A DNA stretch of 7,102 nt from Bacillota bacterium (GCA_023451415.1 JAEXZK010000286.1:1-7102), one strand, 5' to 3'; shown: positions 1-5,554, numbered from the stretch's first letter. A program made the numbers and translations. The notes: a model not told the origin generated them from the letters alone.

Positions 1-33
1 GACCAGTGCCGTCCGTTCCAGGTAATCCCACAT
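1..33 (-). CDS. Partial gene start, possibly tRNA threonylcarbamoyladenosine dehydratase (TcdA/YrvM, ThiF-like)
   Basis: Only 11 codons are inside the window, reading leftward from an ATG at 33-31: MWDYLERTALV. A strong ribosome site, GGAGG, lies 8 bases before the ATG on the minus strand, which is the main reason to believe in the start. The residues resemble the N terminus of the TcdA/YrvM/CsdL family, where an aromatic or hydrophobic lead is followed by R-T/N-x-L and then a Gly-rich nucleotide-binding loop that would lie outside the window. Family members use ATP to cyclise t6A at tRNA position 37. The possible 6S RNA just upstream fits this, because I recall the Bacillus subtilis 6S-1 gene lying next to yrvM. 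Eleven residues cannot prove a family, so the assignment is tentative; the existence of some gene starting here is more secure than its identity. Confidence 0.45.
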   Translation of the reverse strand, partial: MWDYLERTALV

Positions 34-97
34 ATCCGCCGCCTCCGTTTCTCATTGTGCGGCAGCGTCCCTTCCTTCGGCTTTCTGACGGCCCCGA

Positions 98-152
98 GGC
101 CATTGCCCGCCGGAGGGGCGCCGCCCCTGGCTGTTTTGCTGCGGGCATGGCC
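98..152. repeat. Nested inverted repeat between the ncRNA terminator and the leftward gene
   Basis: Read on the minus strand, GGCCATGCCCGC (152-141) pairs with GCGGGCAATGGCC (110-98), 12 base pairs with one bulged A. Inside it a second perfect hairpin, AGGGGC-GGC-GCCCCT, spans 128-114. No T-run follows on either strand, so it is not a normal intrinsic terminator. It could be a folded leader of the leftward gene, a protein site or a REP-like extragenic repeat; the sequence alone does not decide. Confidence 0.6.
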
Positions 153-162
153 GTCCCCGGCC

Positions 163-200
163 AAAAGAAAGAAAAGGGCCGGAGCGCTCCGCTCCGACCC
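163..200 (-). terminator. Intrinsic terminator ending the minus-strand ncRNA
   Basis: On the minus strand GGGTCGGAGC (200-191) pairs with GCTCCGGCCC (185-176), 10 base pairs with one G-U, around a GGAGC loop. It is followed directly by TTTTCTTTCTTTT (175-163). This is a textbook terminator. Because it lies more than 200 bases after the DUF1292 stop and just after a separate -10 box, it most likely ends an independent short transcript. Confidence 0.85.
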
Positions 201-360
201 CGCTGCTTATCAAAGAACCCCGCCAATGCCGTTACACCGCCAGATAAAACCCGTCTGACGACAGGTGGGCACGTCCCGGGATTTCCTGCTCCCTTCGTCC
301 GGCCGGGGGCCGGGAGGTCTGCAATCCGTCCTCTGGAGATACCGTTCCCATTATATAAGT
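168..360 (-). ncRNA. ssrS: Candidate 6S RNA (structured ~190-nt ncRNA)
   Basis: 6S RNA binds the sigma-A RNA polymerase holoenzyme by mimicking an open promoter. Seen here on the minus strand: a TATAAT box (371-366), then about 190 nt ending at a strong terminator. The ends pair: CUUAU (359-355) with AUAAG (210-206), and GGGAAC (349-344) with GUUCUU (218-213). A large open bubble follows (about 343-322 against 240-219), then an interrupted rod: CAGA/UCUG (321-318/244-241), CCCG/CGGG (307-304/253-250), GACGA/UCGUC (299-295/261-257), CAGG/CCUG (288-285/265-262) and an apical GGG/CCC with an ACGUG loop. Closing stem, central bubble, long arm and size all match 6S, as does the position before a tcdA-like gene. 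I folded it by eye without a covariance model, so another structured RNA or a leader of the downstream gene is possible. That a discrete RNA exists is more certain (about 0.7) than that it is 6S. Confidence 0.5.
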
Positions 361-365
361 GTTGG

Positions 366-394
366 ATTATATAAAGCGGCAATCACGCACACAG
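366..394 (-). promoter_or_regulatory. Promoter candidate for the ncRNA
   Basis: A perfect TATAAT lies at 371-366 on the minus strand, about 6 bases before the proposed RNA start at 360. The best -35 at 17-bp spacing is CTGTGT (394-389), a poor match to TTGACA. The start fits the RNA fold, because the closing stem begins at base 359. A second TATAAT at 355-350 would start the RNA inside that stem and is judged less likely. Confidence 0.5.
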
Positions 395-423
395 CAGGGT
401 GTCTCGTCCCGTATGGGGAGGGC

Positions 424-753
424 TTACTCGCCTTCCTCCCCATCCTCTTCTTCAAAGTCAAAATATTCTTCCAGGCGGCCCATGAACATCTCCGCCACCT
501 GATTATATTCTTCCTCTTCCTCAATGGCCTCCAGGAACTGGTCTCCGTCCTCGTCCAGCTCGTCGGAGACACGGAGGATCACCAGCTCGCCGCTGTCCTC
601 CAGGGTTTCCTCCGGCTGATCGTAGATGGGGATCAGGGCCATGTATTCCCGGCCGTCCGCCTCCAGGGCGTCCACGATCTCAAATTCATGCTCTTTGCCT
701 TCCTCGTCCAGAAGGCTGATAACGTCCTTCTCGAAAGCGCTCTCGTTTTCCAT
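424..753 (-). CDS. DUF1292 / UPF0473 (YrzB-like) protein
   Basis: A 109-residue, very acidic protein. The N-terminal half, about residues 8-68, has the DUF1292 pattern: I-x-L-x-D-E-x-G-x-E-x-x-F-x-x-x-D, then E-Y-x-A-L-x-P, then a strand reading ELVILRVSDE. The C-terminal 35 residues are mostly Glu and Asp with scattered Phe and Met. No signal peptide or membrane segment is visible, so it is probably cytosolic. The family's biochemical function is unknown; in bacilli it usually sits near ruvX (yrrK) and mltG, but here it stands alone. The ATG at 753-751 follows AGGAGG with 7-base spacing, and a good leftward promoter lies 64 bases further up. No clear terminator follows its TAA, so its message may read into the ncRNA region. 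Length and start are normal for the family. Confidence 0.9.
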   Translation of the reverse strand: MENESAFEKDVISLLDEEGKEHEFEIVDALEADGREYMALIPIYDQPEETLEDSGELVILRVSDELDEDGDQFLEAIEEEEEYNQVAEMFMGRLEEYFDFEEEDGEEGE

Positions 754-823
754 AATGTTTCCTCCTGCGGCGCCGGCAGGCGCTCGCCTTTCGTTGTTGA
801 TGGGACGGTGTTTCCTTACCTAT

Positions 824-852
824 ATCTTACCCGCAAGGCCGCCCCAAGTCAA
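824..852 (-). promoter_or_regulatory. Sigma-A promoter for the DUF1292 gene
   Basis: On the minus strand TTGACT (852-847) and TAAGAT (829-824) are separated by exactly 17 bases. The expected start near 817 gives a leader of about 64 bases ending in AGGAGG and the DUF1292 ATG. The -35 matches consensus at five of six positions and the -10 at five of six. Confidence 0.8.
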
Positions 853-977
853 CATGGGACCAGCTAAAAATAAATTCTTCCAGCTGTTTTCACCTTCCGG
901 CGGAAAAAAGTCACGCTCTGTTTACAACCTTCCTCTTTATCATTCCTCGGCGCCGTGATATGATACGGGAAGGATTC

Positions 978-1006
978 TTGTTATTTGGCCGAAAATTTGG
1001 TATACT
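978..1006 (+). promoter_or_regulatory. Sigma-A promoter for the cyclophilin lipoprotein gene, with inverted repeat over the -10
   Basis: TTGTTA (978-983) and TATACT (1001-1006) have 17-bp spacing. TGG directly before the -10 adds an extended -10 (TGn). The start should lie near 1013, leaving a leader of about 64 bases to the ATG at 1077. The -10 lies inside a perfect inverted repeat, TTGGTA-TAC-TACCAA (997-1011), which could be an operator or chance built on the extended -10. Confidence 0.8.
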
Positions 1007-1023
1007 ACCAAGGTATTCCCCAG

Positions 1024-1051
1024 CCGGCGGCAAGCGCCGGAATTGTATTTT
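1024..1051 (+). promoter_or_regulatory. Hairpin in the cyclophilin mRNA leader
   Basis: CCGGCG (1024-1029) pairs perfectly with CGCCGG (1035-1040) around a GCAAG loop. It is followed by AATTGTATTTT, a weak interrupted T-run. It begins only about 11 bases into the predicted transcript, so it may protect the 5' end or act as a weak attenuator. No competing antiterminator stem is obvious. Confidence 0.4.
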
Positions 1052-1076
1052 AACAGATTTTGGAGGATCGTTCAAG

Positions 1077-2015
1077 ATGAAAGGTAAAAAAATACTGGCG
1101 GCAGCCCTGGCCCTCTGCCTTCTGGCCGCCTGCGGCGGCGGGGAGAGCAGTTCTTCCAGCGCGCCGGAGAGTTCTTCCGGCAGCGGGGAATCCCAGTCCA
1201 GCTCCCAGCCTCTTTCCCGCCCTGACGACGCCGTGGACGTCACCCCTCTTTCCGACCTGCCCTCCCGGCGGGACCCTGTGGAGCTGATCCAGTTCCAGGA
1301 GGATTATGATGGCCCCATTGCCACCATCCGCACCTCTATGGGGGATATCCGGGTGGTCCTTTATCCCCAGGAGGCCCCCAAGGCGGTGGAAAACTTTATC
1401 ACCCATGCCAAAAACGGCTATTATGACGGCCAGCTCTTCCACCGGGTGGTGGACAACTTCATGATCCAGGGCGGCAGCCCCTCGGGCACCACCGCCGGGG
1501 GCGAAAGCGCCTTTGAGGGCGGCAAGCCTTTTGAAGATGAGTTCTCCGACAATCTCCACAACTTCCGCGGCGCCCTGAGCATGGCCAACAGCGGCGTCAA
1601 CTCCAACGGCAGCCAGTTTTTCATCGTCCAGACCGATCAGAAGCCCTCTGAGCTGGACGGCGAAAACGTCATGTGGCAGTTCGCCTACAACGAGCTGGAG
1701 CGCCAGCTCCGCCTGGCCGAGGCGGGGGGCATCTCCTCCGAGGCCGCCCAGTACCTGGTCTCCGAGCTCAACGCCCTGCTGGGCGATATGGCGGAAAACG
1801 GCGTCCCCGAGGAGATGAAGGCCTACTACGGCCCCGCCTATGAAAAATACCAGGAAGTGGGCGGCACATTCTATCTGGACTACAAGCACACCGTTTTTGG
1901 CCAGGTCATCCAGGGGATGGACGTGGTGGACGCCATCGCCAAGGTGGAAGTCAACGAAAGCGACAGCAAGCCTCTGGAGGATGTGGTCATCCAGAGCATC
2001 ACCATCGAGGAATAA
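1077..2015 (+). CDS. Cyclophilin-type peptidyl-prolyl cis-trans isomerase, lipoprotein
   Basis: A 312-residue exported isomerase, expected to help fold proteins outside the membrane. Residues 1-19 are a lipoprotein signal: KGKK, a hydrophobic core, and the lipobox LAAC with Cys19 as lipid anchor. A Ser-rich linker (about 20-55) leads to a cyclophilin domain starting near residue 80. The active-site stretch is [13 protein letters not shown] (121-133), giving Arg123, Phe128, Met129 and Gln131; NGSQFFIV (about 177-184) and HTVFGQV (271-277) are further family motifs. His271 occupies the position that is Trp121 in human cyclophilin A, common in bacterial forms. About 75 mostly helical residues (194-268) are inserted between the SQFF and HTVFG strands. 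The ATG at 1077 is chosen over the upstream in-frame ATG at 960 because it follows TGGAGGA and begins the signal peptide, and the promoter lies inside the longer version. A strong terminator follows. Confidence 0.95.
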   Translation: MKGKKILAAALALCLLAACGGGESSSSSAPESSSGSGESQSSSQPLSRPDDAVDVTPLSDLPSRRDPVELIQFQEDYDGPIATIRTSMGDIRVVLYPQEAPKAVENFITHAKNGYYDGQLFHRVVDNFMIQGGSPSGTTAGGESAFEGGKPFEDEFSDNLHNFRGALSMANSGVNSNGSQFFIVQTDQKPSELDGENVMWQFAYNELERQLRLAEAGGISSEAAQYLVSELNALLGDMAENGVPEEMKAYYGPAYEKYQEVGGTFYLDYKHTVFGQVIQGMDVVDAIAKVEVNESDSKPLEDVVIQSITIEE

Positions 2016-2034
2016 TCCATATAATCCCGGCAGA

Positions 2035-2062
2035 GGGGGACGCGGGTCCCCCTTTGCTTTTT
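2035..2062 (+). terminator. Intrinsic terminator after the cyclophilin gene
   Basis: GGGGGAC (2035-2041) pairs perfectly with GTCCCCC (2046-2052) around a GCGG loop, followed by TTTGCTTTTT (2053-2062). The T-run ends only 16 bases before the next start codon, leaving no room for a promoter between the two genes. The glycosidase must depend on read-through or on a promoter inside the cyclophilin gene. Confidence 0.85.
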
Positions 2063-2078
2063 AAAGGATGGAGCACCT

Positions 2079-3983
2079 GTGATCTACAACAGCCGAGACC
2101 CTTTTCACAAAAGCCCCTTTGGCGCAGTCCCCGCCGGGACCCCCGTGTCCTTCCGGGTGTGCCTGCCTGGGGAGGACTGTGCCTGCGCCCCCACCCTCGC
2201 CGTCTTCCGGGTGGGGGAGTACGACGCCCCCGCTTACCTGGTCCCCCTGTCCGAGGAATCCGCCTCCGGGGAGGGCCGGGTCTTTTCCTGCGTCTTTACG
2301 CCTCCGGAGGCCGGGCTGCTTTTTTACCGCTTTGACGGCGCCGGGGAGGAGGGGGGCTTCGTCCTCCTGCGGGACGACGGCGCCTGTGCCCGGAAGGGCA
2401 GCGGCCGGATGTGGCAGCTGACGGTGTATGAGCCGGACTTTGCCACCCCTGCCGCCCTGGAGGGGGCCGTTTTTTACCAGATCTTCCCCGACCGGTTCTG
2501 CAGCTCCGGCAGCCCCAAGGAGGGGGTACCCGGGGACCGGCGGCTCCACAGGGACTGGAGCGAGGAGCCGGACAGCCGTCCCGGCCCCGACGGCCGGTTC
2601 CGGTGCGACGATTACTTTGGCGGCGACCTGGCCGGCATCCGGCAGAACCTGCCCTATCTCAGCTCCCTGGGGGTGGAGGTCCTCTACCTCAACCCCGTCT
2701 TTGAAGCCCACGCCAACCACCGGTACAACACCGCCGACTACCGCCGCATCGACCCCCTGCTGGGGACCAACGAGGACTTCCGGCAGCTGTGTGCAGAGGC
2801 CGGGCGGCTGGGTATCCGGGTGGTGCTGGACGGGGTCTTTAACCACACCGGCAGCGACAGCATCTACTTTAACAAGGAGCGGCGCTATGGGGACGGCGGC
2901 GCTTACAACGACCCCCAAAGCCCCTACCACGACTGGTACCTCTGGGACAAGTGGCCTGAAAAATACCAAAGCTGGTGGGGCTTTGACACCCTGCCCGGCG
3001 TCAACGAAAGCTGCGGCTCCTATCAGGAGTTCGTCTGCGGCCCCCAGGGCGTCGTCCGCTCCTGGCTGCGGGCCGGGGCCGCCGGCTTCCGCTTGGATGT
3101 GGCCGATGAACTTCCCGATTGGTTCATCCGCATGCTGCGGCGGGCCATCAAGGCGGAAGGGGAGGACAACCTCATCCTGGGCGAGGTCTGGGAGGACGCC
3201 TCCACCAAGTACAGCGGAGGCGAGCAGCGGCAGTACCTCCTGGGCAGGGAGCTGGACAGCGTCATGAACTACCCCTGGCGCACCGCCATACTGGACTTTG
3301 TCCGCTACGGCAGGGGCCGGGAGCTGCAAAACGCCATTATGGACCTGCTGGAGCACTACCCCCGCCCGGTGGTGGGGGTGCTGATGAACTGCCTGTCCAC
3401 CCACGACGTCTCCCGGGCCATCACCGCCCTGGCCGCCCCCGAGATGACCGGCAGGGACCGGGACTGGCAGCGGGACCACAACACCCTGGACGCCGACACC
3501 TACTACGCCGGGCGCCAGCTCTTCCTGCTGGCCTCGGTGATCCAGTACACCCTGCCCGGCTGCCCCAGCCTCTACTACGGCGACGAGGCCGGGCTGGTGG
3601 GCTATGCCGACCCCTTTAACCGGGGGACCTACCCCTGGGGCCGGGAGGACCAGGGACTGGTGGAATTTTTCCGCATCCTGGGCCGCCTGCGCAAGAACTC
3701 TCCCGCCCTGCGGCGGGGGGACTTTGTCCCGGTGGCCTTTGATCAGGAGGGCTGCGCCTACCTGCGCCGTGCCGGGGACGAGACCGTCCTGGTCTGCGTC
3801 AACCGGGGCGCGGGCGAACTTGCCCTCCCCTGGGACGGCAGGTCCCTGGAAAAGGCCCGGGTCCTTGCCTCGGTGGGGGGCGCCCGCGGCAACACGATAC
3901 TCTGCCCCCGCTCCGCCCTGATCCTGGAGCTGGAGCCCGGGGCCGACGCACAAGCAAAGACAGCAAAGGAGGGCTCCCTATGA
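2079..3983 (+). CDS. GH13 alpha-glycosidase (neopullulanase/cyclomaltodextrinase-like)
   Basis: A 634-residue retaining glycoside hydrolase family 13 enzyme expected to cut alpha-glucosidic bonds in malto-oligosaccharides, cyclodextrins or pullulan fragments. Residues 1 to about 120 look like the beta-sandwich that precedes neopullulanase-type barrels. The barrel opens with FYQIFPDRF (132-140). The conserved regions are all present: I, DGVFNH (251-256); II, RLDVADE with nucleophile Asp340; III, GEVW with acid/base Glu369; IV, STHD with transition-state Asp443. The stretch PVFEAHANHRYNTADY resembles GH13 subfamily 20 enzymes. A C-terminal beta domain of about 90 residues follows. There is no signal peptide, so it should act in the cytosol on imported sugars. 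The start is GTG at 2079, after GGATGGAG; the nearby ATG at 2069 runs into a stop. Its TGA overlaps the next gene's ATG by 4 bases. Exact substrate cannot be read from sequence. Confidence 0.95.
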   Translation: MIYNSRDPFHKSPFGAVPAGTPVSFRVCLPGEDCACAPTLAVFRVGEYDAPAYLVPLSEESASGEGRVFSCVFTPPEAGLLFYRFDGAGEEGGFVLLRDDGACARKGSGRMWQLTVYEPDFATPAALEGAVFYQIFPDRFCSSGSPKEGVPGDRRLHRDWSEEPDSRPGPDGRFRCDDYFGGDLAGIRQNLPYLSSLGVEVLYLNPVFEAHANHRYNTADYRRIDPLLGTNEDFRQLCAEAGRLGIRVVLDGVFNHTGSDSIYFNKERRYGDGGAYNDPQSPYHDWYLWDKWPEKYQSWWGFDTLPGVNESCGSYQEFVCGPQGVVRSWLRAGAAGFRLDVADELPDWFIRMLRRAIKAEGEDNLILGEVWEDASTKYSGGEQRQYLLGRELDSVMNYPWRTAILDFVRYGRGRELQNAIMDLLEHYPRPVVGVLMNCLSTHDVSRAITALAAPEMTGRDRDWQRDHNTLDADTYYAGRQLFLLASVIQYTLPGCPSLYYGDEAGLVGYADPFNRGTYPWGREDQGLVEFFRILGRLRKNSPALRRGDFVPVAFDQEGCAYLRRAGDETVLVCVNRGAGELALPWDGRSLEKARVLASVGGARGNTILCPRSALILELEPGADAQAKTAKEGSL

Positions 3984-4336
3984 ATAGTGACAGAATGCGC
4001 CAGCTGCTGTGGAGCGTGATCGTTGTGATCGCCATTTTTTCCGCAGCATCGCTGCTGCGCCCCAATACCCGGGGGCCCCACGCCGTGGCCACCATTTCCA
4101 TAGACGGCCAGGAGATTTTGACCGTGGACCTGGAGGGGGCGGAGGACCAGGAATTTTCCATCCTGGAAAAAACGGGGAAGGACATCACCTTCCAGGTGAA
4201 GGACCACGCCATCCGCTTCCTCCACTCCGACTGCCCCGATAAGATCTGCGTCAACACCGGTTTCCTCCGGGAGGACAATACCATCGCCACCTGCCTGCCC
4301 AACAAGACGGTGCTCACCGTCTCGGTGGAGCCCTAG
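3980..4336 (+). CDS. NusG domain II-containing membrane-anchored protein
   Basis: A 118-residue protein with an N-terminal membrane anchor (about residues 9-26) and a small beta-rich domain outside it, related to domain II of some NusG proteins (DUF1312/NusG_II). The signature is CPDKICVNTGFL (85-96) followed by CLPNK (105-109), giving three conserved cysteines at 85, 90 and 105. These may bind metal or form a disulfide, but this is not shown. The family is widespread in Clostridia, often near flavin transferase ApbE or Rnf/heptaprenyl-synthase genes, and has no established function. It is not a transcription factor in the usual NusG sense. Here its ATG overlaps the glycosidase stop (ATGA), so the two are probably translated together; GGAGGG stands about 9 bases before the ATG. 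Length is typical. Confidence 0.92.
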   Translation: MNSDRMRQLLWSVIVVIAIFSAASLLRPNTRGPHAVATISIDGQEILTVDLEGAEDQEFSILEKTGKDITFQVKDHAIRFLHSDCPDKICVNTGFLREDNTIATCLPNKTVLTVSVEP

Positions 4337-4339
4337 GCA

Positions 4340-4451
4340 GGCCGGAAAAGGACGGATAAGAAGAGGGCCTTGCCCGGCAGGGCGGCCCTCACCATCCCGG
4401 CGGGGCCCTGAGCGGGGCCGGCCGGGAAAGGACAGAGAAAAAGGGGGCCTT
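4340..4451 (+). repeat. Imperfect 32-bp direct repeat pair in the NusG-II/dut gap
   Basis: Bases 4340-4371 and 4420-4451 are two copies of a 32-bp sequence that starts GGCCGG, runs through a purine-rich middle and ends GGGCCTT. They agree at 27 of 32 positions and have an 80-bp period. The second copy supplies the dut ribosome site (AAAAAGGGGG); the first has no start codon after it. This looks like a local duplication of the dut leader. Confidence 0.75.
4363..4390 (+). other. Strong hairpin between NusG-II gene and dut
   Basis: GAGGGCC (4363-4369) pairs with GGCCCTC (4384-4390), and inside it GCCC (4372-4375) pairs with GGGC (4380-4383) around GGCA; only a TT bulge interrupts 11 base pairs. 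No T-run follows, so it is unlikely to be an efficient intrinsic terminator. It could stabilise or separate the mRNAs of the two neighbours. Confidence 0.55.
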
Positions 4452-4454
4452 TAC

Positions 4455-4895
4455 ATGGACAAACTAAAGGTAAAACTCACCCGGGAGGGGGCGCAGCCCC
4501 CCCGGCGCGCCACCGATGGCAGCGCGGGCTACGACCTCTCCGCCGCCATTGACTCCCCGGTCCAGGTGCGCCGCGGAGCGATCACCGTCATCCCCACCGG
4601 AGTGGCCATAGCCCTGGAGCCGGGCACCGTGGCCCTGGTCTTTGGCCGCAGCGGCCTGGGCTTCAAGCATGGGGTGGTCCCCGCCAACGCCGTGGGAGTC
4701 ATCGACAGCGATTTCCGGGGGGAGATCTCGGTGGGGCTCACCTGCCAGCTGGAGGCGGGCTACACCGTCCAGCCCGGCGAGCGGGTGGCCCAGATGCTGG
4801 TGGTCCCGGTCCTCACCCCTCAGGTAGAGCTCTGCGGGGAGCTGGACGAGACCAAGCGGGGGGCCGGGGGCTTTGGCTCCACCGGCCGGCAGTGA
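4455..4895 (+). CDS. dut: dUTP diphosphatase (trimeric dUTPase)
   Basis: A 146-residue enzyme that splits dUTP into dUMP and pyrophosphate, keeping uracil out of DNA and supplying dUMP for thymidylate synthesis. All five motifs of the homotrimeric family are present in order: I, AGYDLSAA (24-31); II, GRSGLGFKHGV (64-74); III, GVIDSDFRGE (81-90) with catalytic Asp84; IV, GERVAQM (108-114); V, RGAGGFGSTG (135-144), the flexible P-loop-like tail closing over the nucleotide. In motif III Phe87 stands where many members have the Tyr that stacks on deoxyribose. Length is normal and the protein is cytosolic. The ATG at 4455 follows AAAAAGGGGG. Its stop is 14 bases before the maf ATG, so the two are almost certainly co-transcribed; both cleave nucleoside triphosphates to monophosphates, a sensible pairing. 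Confidence 0.98.
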   Translation: MDKLKVKLTREGAQPPRRATDGSAGYDLSAAIDSPVQVRRGAITVIPTGVAIALEPGTVALVFGRSGLGFKHGVVPANAVGVIDSDFRGEISVGLTCQLEAGYTVQPGERVAQMLVVPVLTPQVELCGELDETKRGAGGFGSTGRQ

Positions 4896-4909
4896 AGGGG
4901 GGCGGAGAG

Positions 4910-5485
4910 ATGGAGCTGATCCTGGCCTCCGGCTCCCCCCGCAGGCGGGAGCTTCTTTCGGTGATCACGGCGGACTTCTCGGTGGTCGTCTCCGACGCCG
5001 AGGAAACCATCGGCCCCGGCACGCCGCCCCACCGGGCGGTGGAGGAGCTGGCCCTCCAGAAGGCCCTGGCGGTCTTTGAAGCCCACGGGGACTGCGCCGT
5101 CATCGGCTCGGACACGGTGGTGGCCCTGGATGGGCGCATCCTGGGCAAGCCCGGGAGCAGGGAGGAGGCCGCGGAGATGCTCGGCACCCTTTCCGGCAGG
5201 GAACACACCGTTTTCACCGGCGTGGCGGTCCTGGCACCCGGGGTGCGGCGGGTCTTTCACTGCGCCACCCAGGTGGAATTCTATCCCCTGAGCGGGGAGG
5301 AGATCGCCTGGTATGTCTCCACCGGGGAACCCATGGACAAGGCCGGCGCCTACGGCATCCAGGGACAGGGTTCCCTGCTGGTCAAGGGCATCCGGGGGGA
5401 CTACTTCAACGTCATGGGCTTCCCCGTGGCGGAAGTCTGGCGGCATCTGGTGGCACTGGGGATTCTTCCTCCCCAAAATTCATAA
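4910..5485 (+). CDS. maf: Maf family nucleoside triphosphate pyrophosphatase
   Basis: A 191-residue house-cleaning pyrophosphatase that converts dTTP, UTP and modified pyrimidine nucleotides to monophosphates; overproduction of Maf in Bacillus blocks septum formation. Motifs: SGSPRRRELL (7-16) with Arg12, GSDTVV (66-71) with catalytic Asp68, GKPGS (79-83), the loop TGEPMDKAGAYGIQGQG (138-154), and GDYFNVMGFP (163-172). The Gln-rich GIQGQG loop and Arg12 fit the dTTP/UTP-type branch, but specificity is inferred. The ATG at 4910 is chosen because the family starts M-x-L-I-L-A-S-x-S-P-R-R and AGGGGGG stands about 7 bases upstream; the in-frame GTG at 4892 would add six non-conserved residues and overlap dut. 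It closes a short operon with dut; a strong terminator begins a few bases after its stop. Confidence 0.96.
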   Translation: MELILASGSPRRRELLSVITADFSVVVSDAEETIGPGTPPHRAVEELALQKALAVFEAHGDCAVIGSDTVVALDGRILGKPGSREEAAEMLGTLSGREHTVFTGVAVLAPGVRRVFHCATQVEFYPLSGEEIAWYVSTGEPMDKAGAYGIQGQGSLLVKGIRGDYFNVMGFPVAEVWRHLVALGILPPQNS

Positions 5486-5494
5486 TATCGAAAC

Positions 5495-5524
5495 AAAAAA
5501 GGAGGGAATGACTCCCTCCTTTTT
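5495..5524 (+). terminator. Intrinsic terminator after maf
   Basis: GGAGGGA (5501-5507) pairs perfectly with TCCCTCC (5513-5519) around ATGAC, and is followed by TTTTT (5520-5524). A run of six A's before the stem makes it able to work in both directions. It separates the dut-maf transcript from mreB. Confidence 0.9.
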
Positions 5525-5525
5525 C

Positions 5526-5554
5526 TTGTGGAAGATGGAAAAATGGGGTATAAT
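5526..5554 (+). promoter_or_regulatory. Promoter for mreB-mreC, with TATAAT embedded in a palindrome
   Basis: TTGTGG (5526-5531), directly after the maf terminator T-run, and a perfect TATAAT (5549-5554) have 17-bp spacing. The start is expected near 5561, leaving a leader of about 245 bases before mreB. The -10 lies wholly within one arm of a perfect 16-bp inverted repeat, so a repressor bound there would block polymerase. Confidence 0.7.

Noticed and set aside
251..266. ACCTGTC-GTCA-GACGGGT followed by TTTTA on the minus strand (about 266-245) as a separate terminator
   Set aside because: The T-run is short and broken, the stem competes with the better rod pairing of the ncRNA, and a much stronger terminator lies 50 bases on.
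6..374. Open frame of 122 codons on the plus strand in the left gap
   Set aside because: No ribosome site, Pro/Arg/Gly-rich composition typical of GC-rich non-coding frames, and it overlaps a terminator and ncRNA candidate on the other strand.
960..1076. Longer start for the cyclophilin gene at 960
   Set aside because: It would add 39 residues in front of a perfect lipoprotein signal, and the promoter (978-1006) lies inside the added part.
2061..3953. 630-codon minus-strand frame opposite the glycosidase
   Set aside because: The plus strand carries all GH13 motifs. The antisense frame is low-complexity Gly/Val/Pro/Ala, an artefact of high third-position GC.
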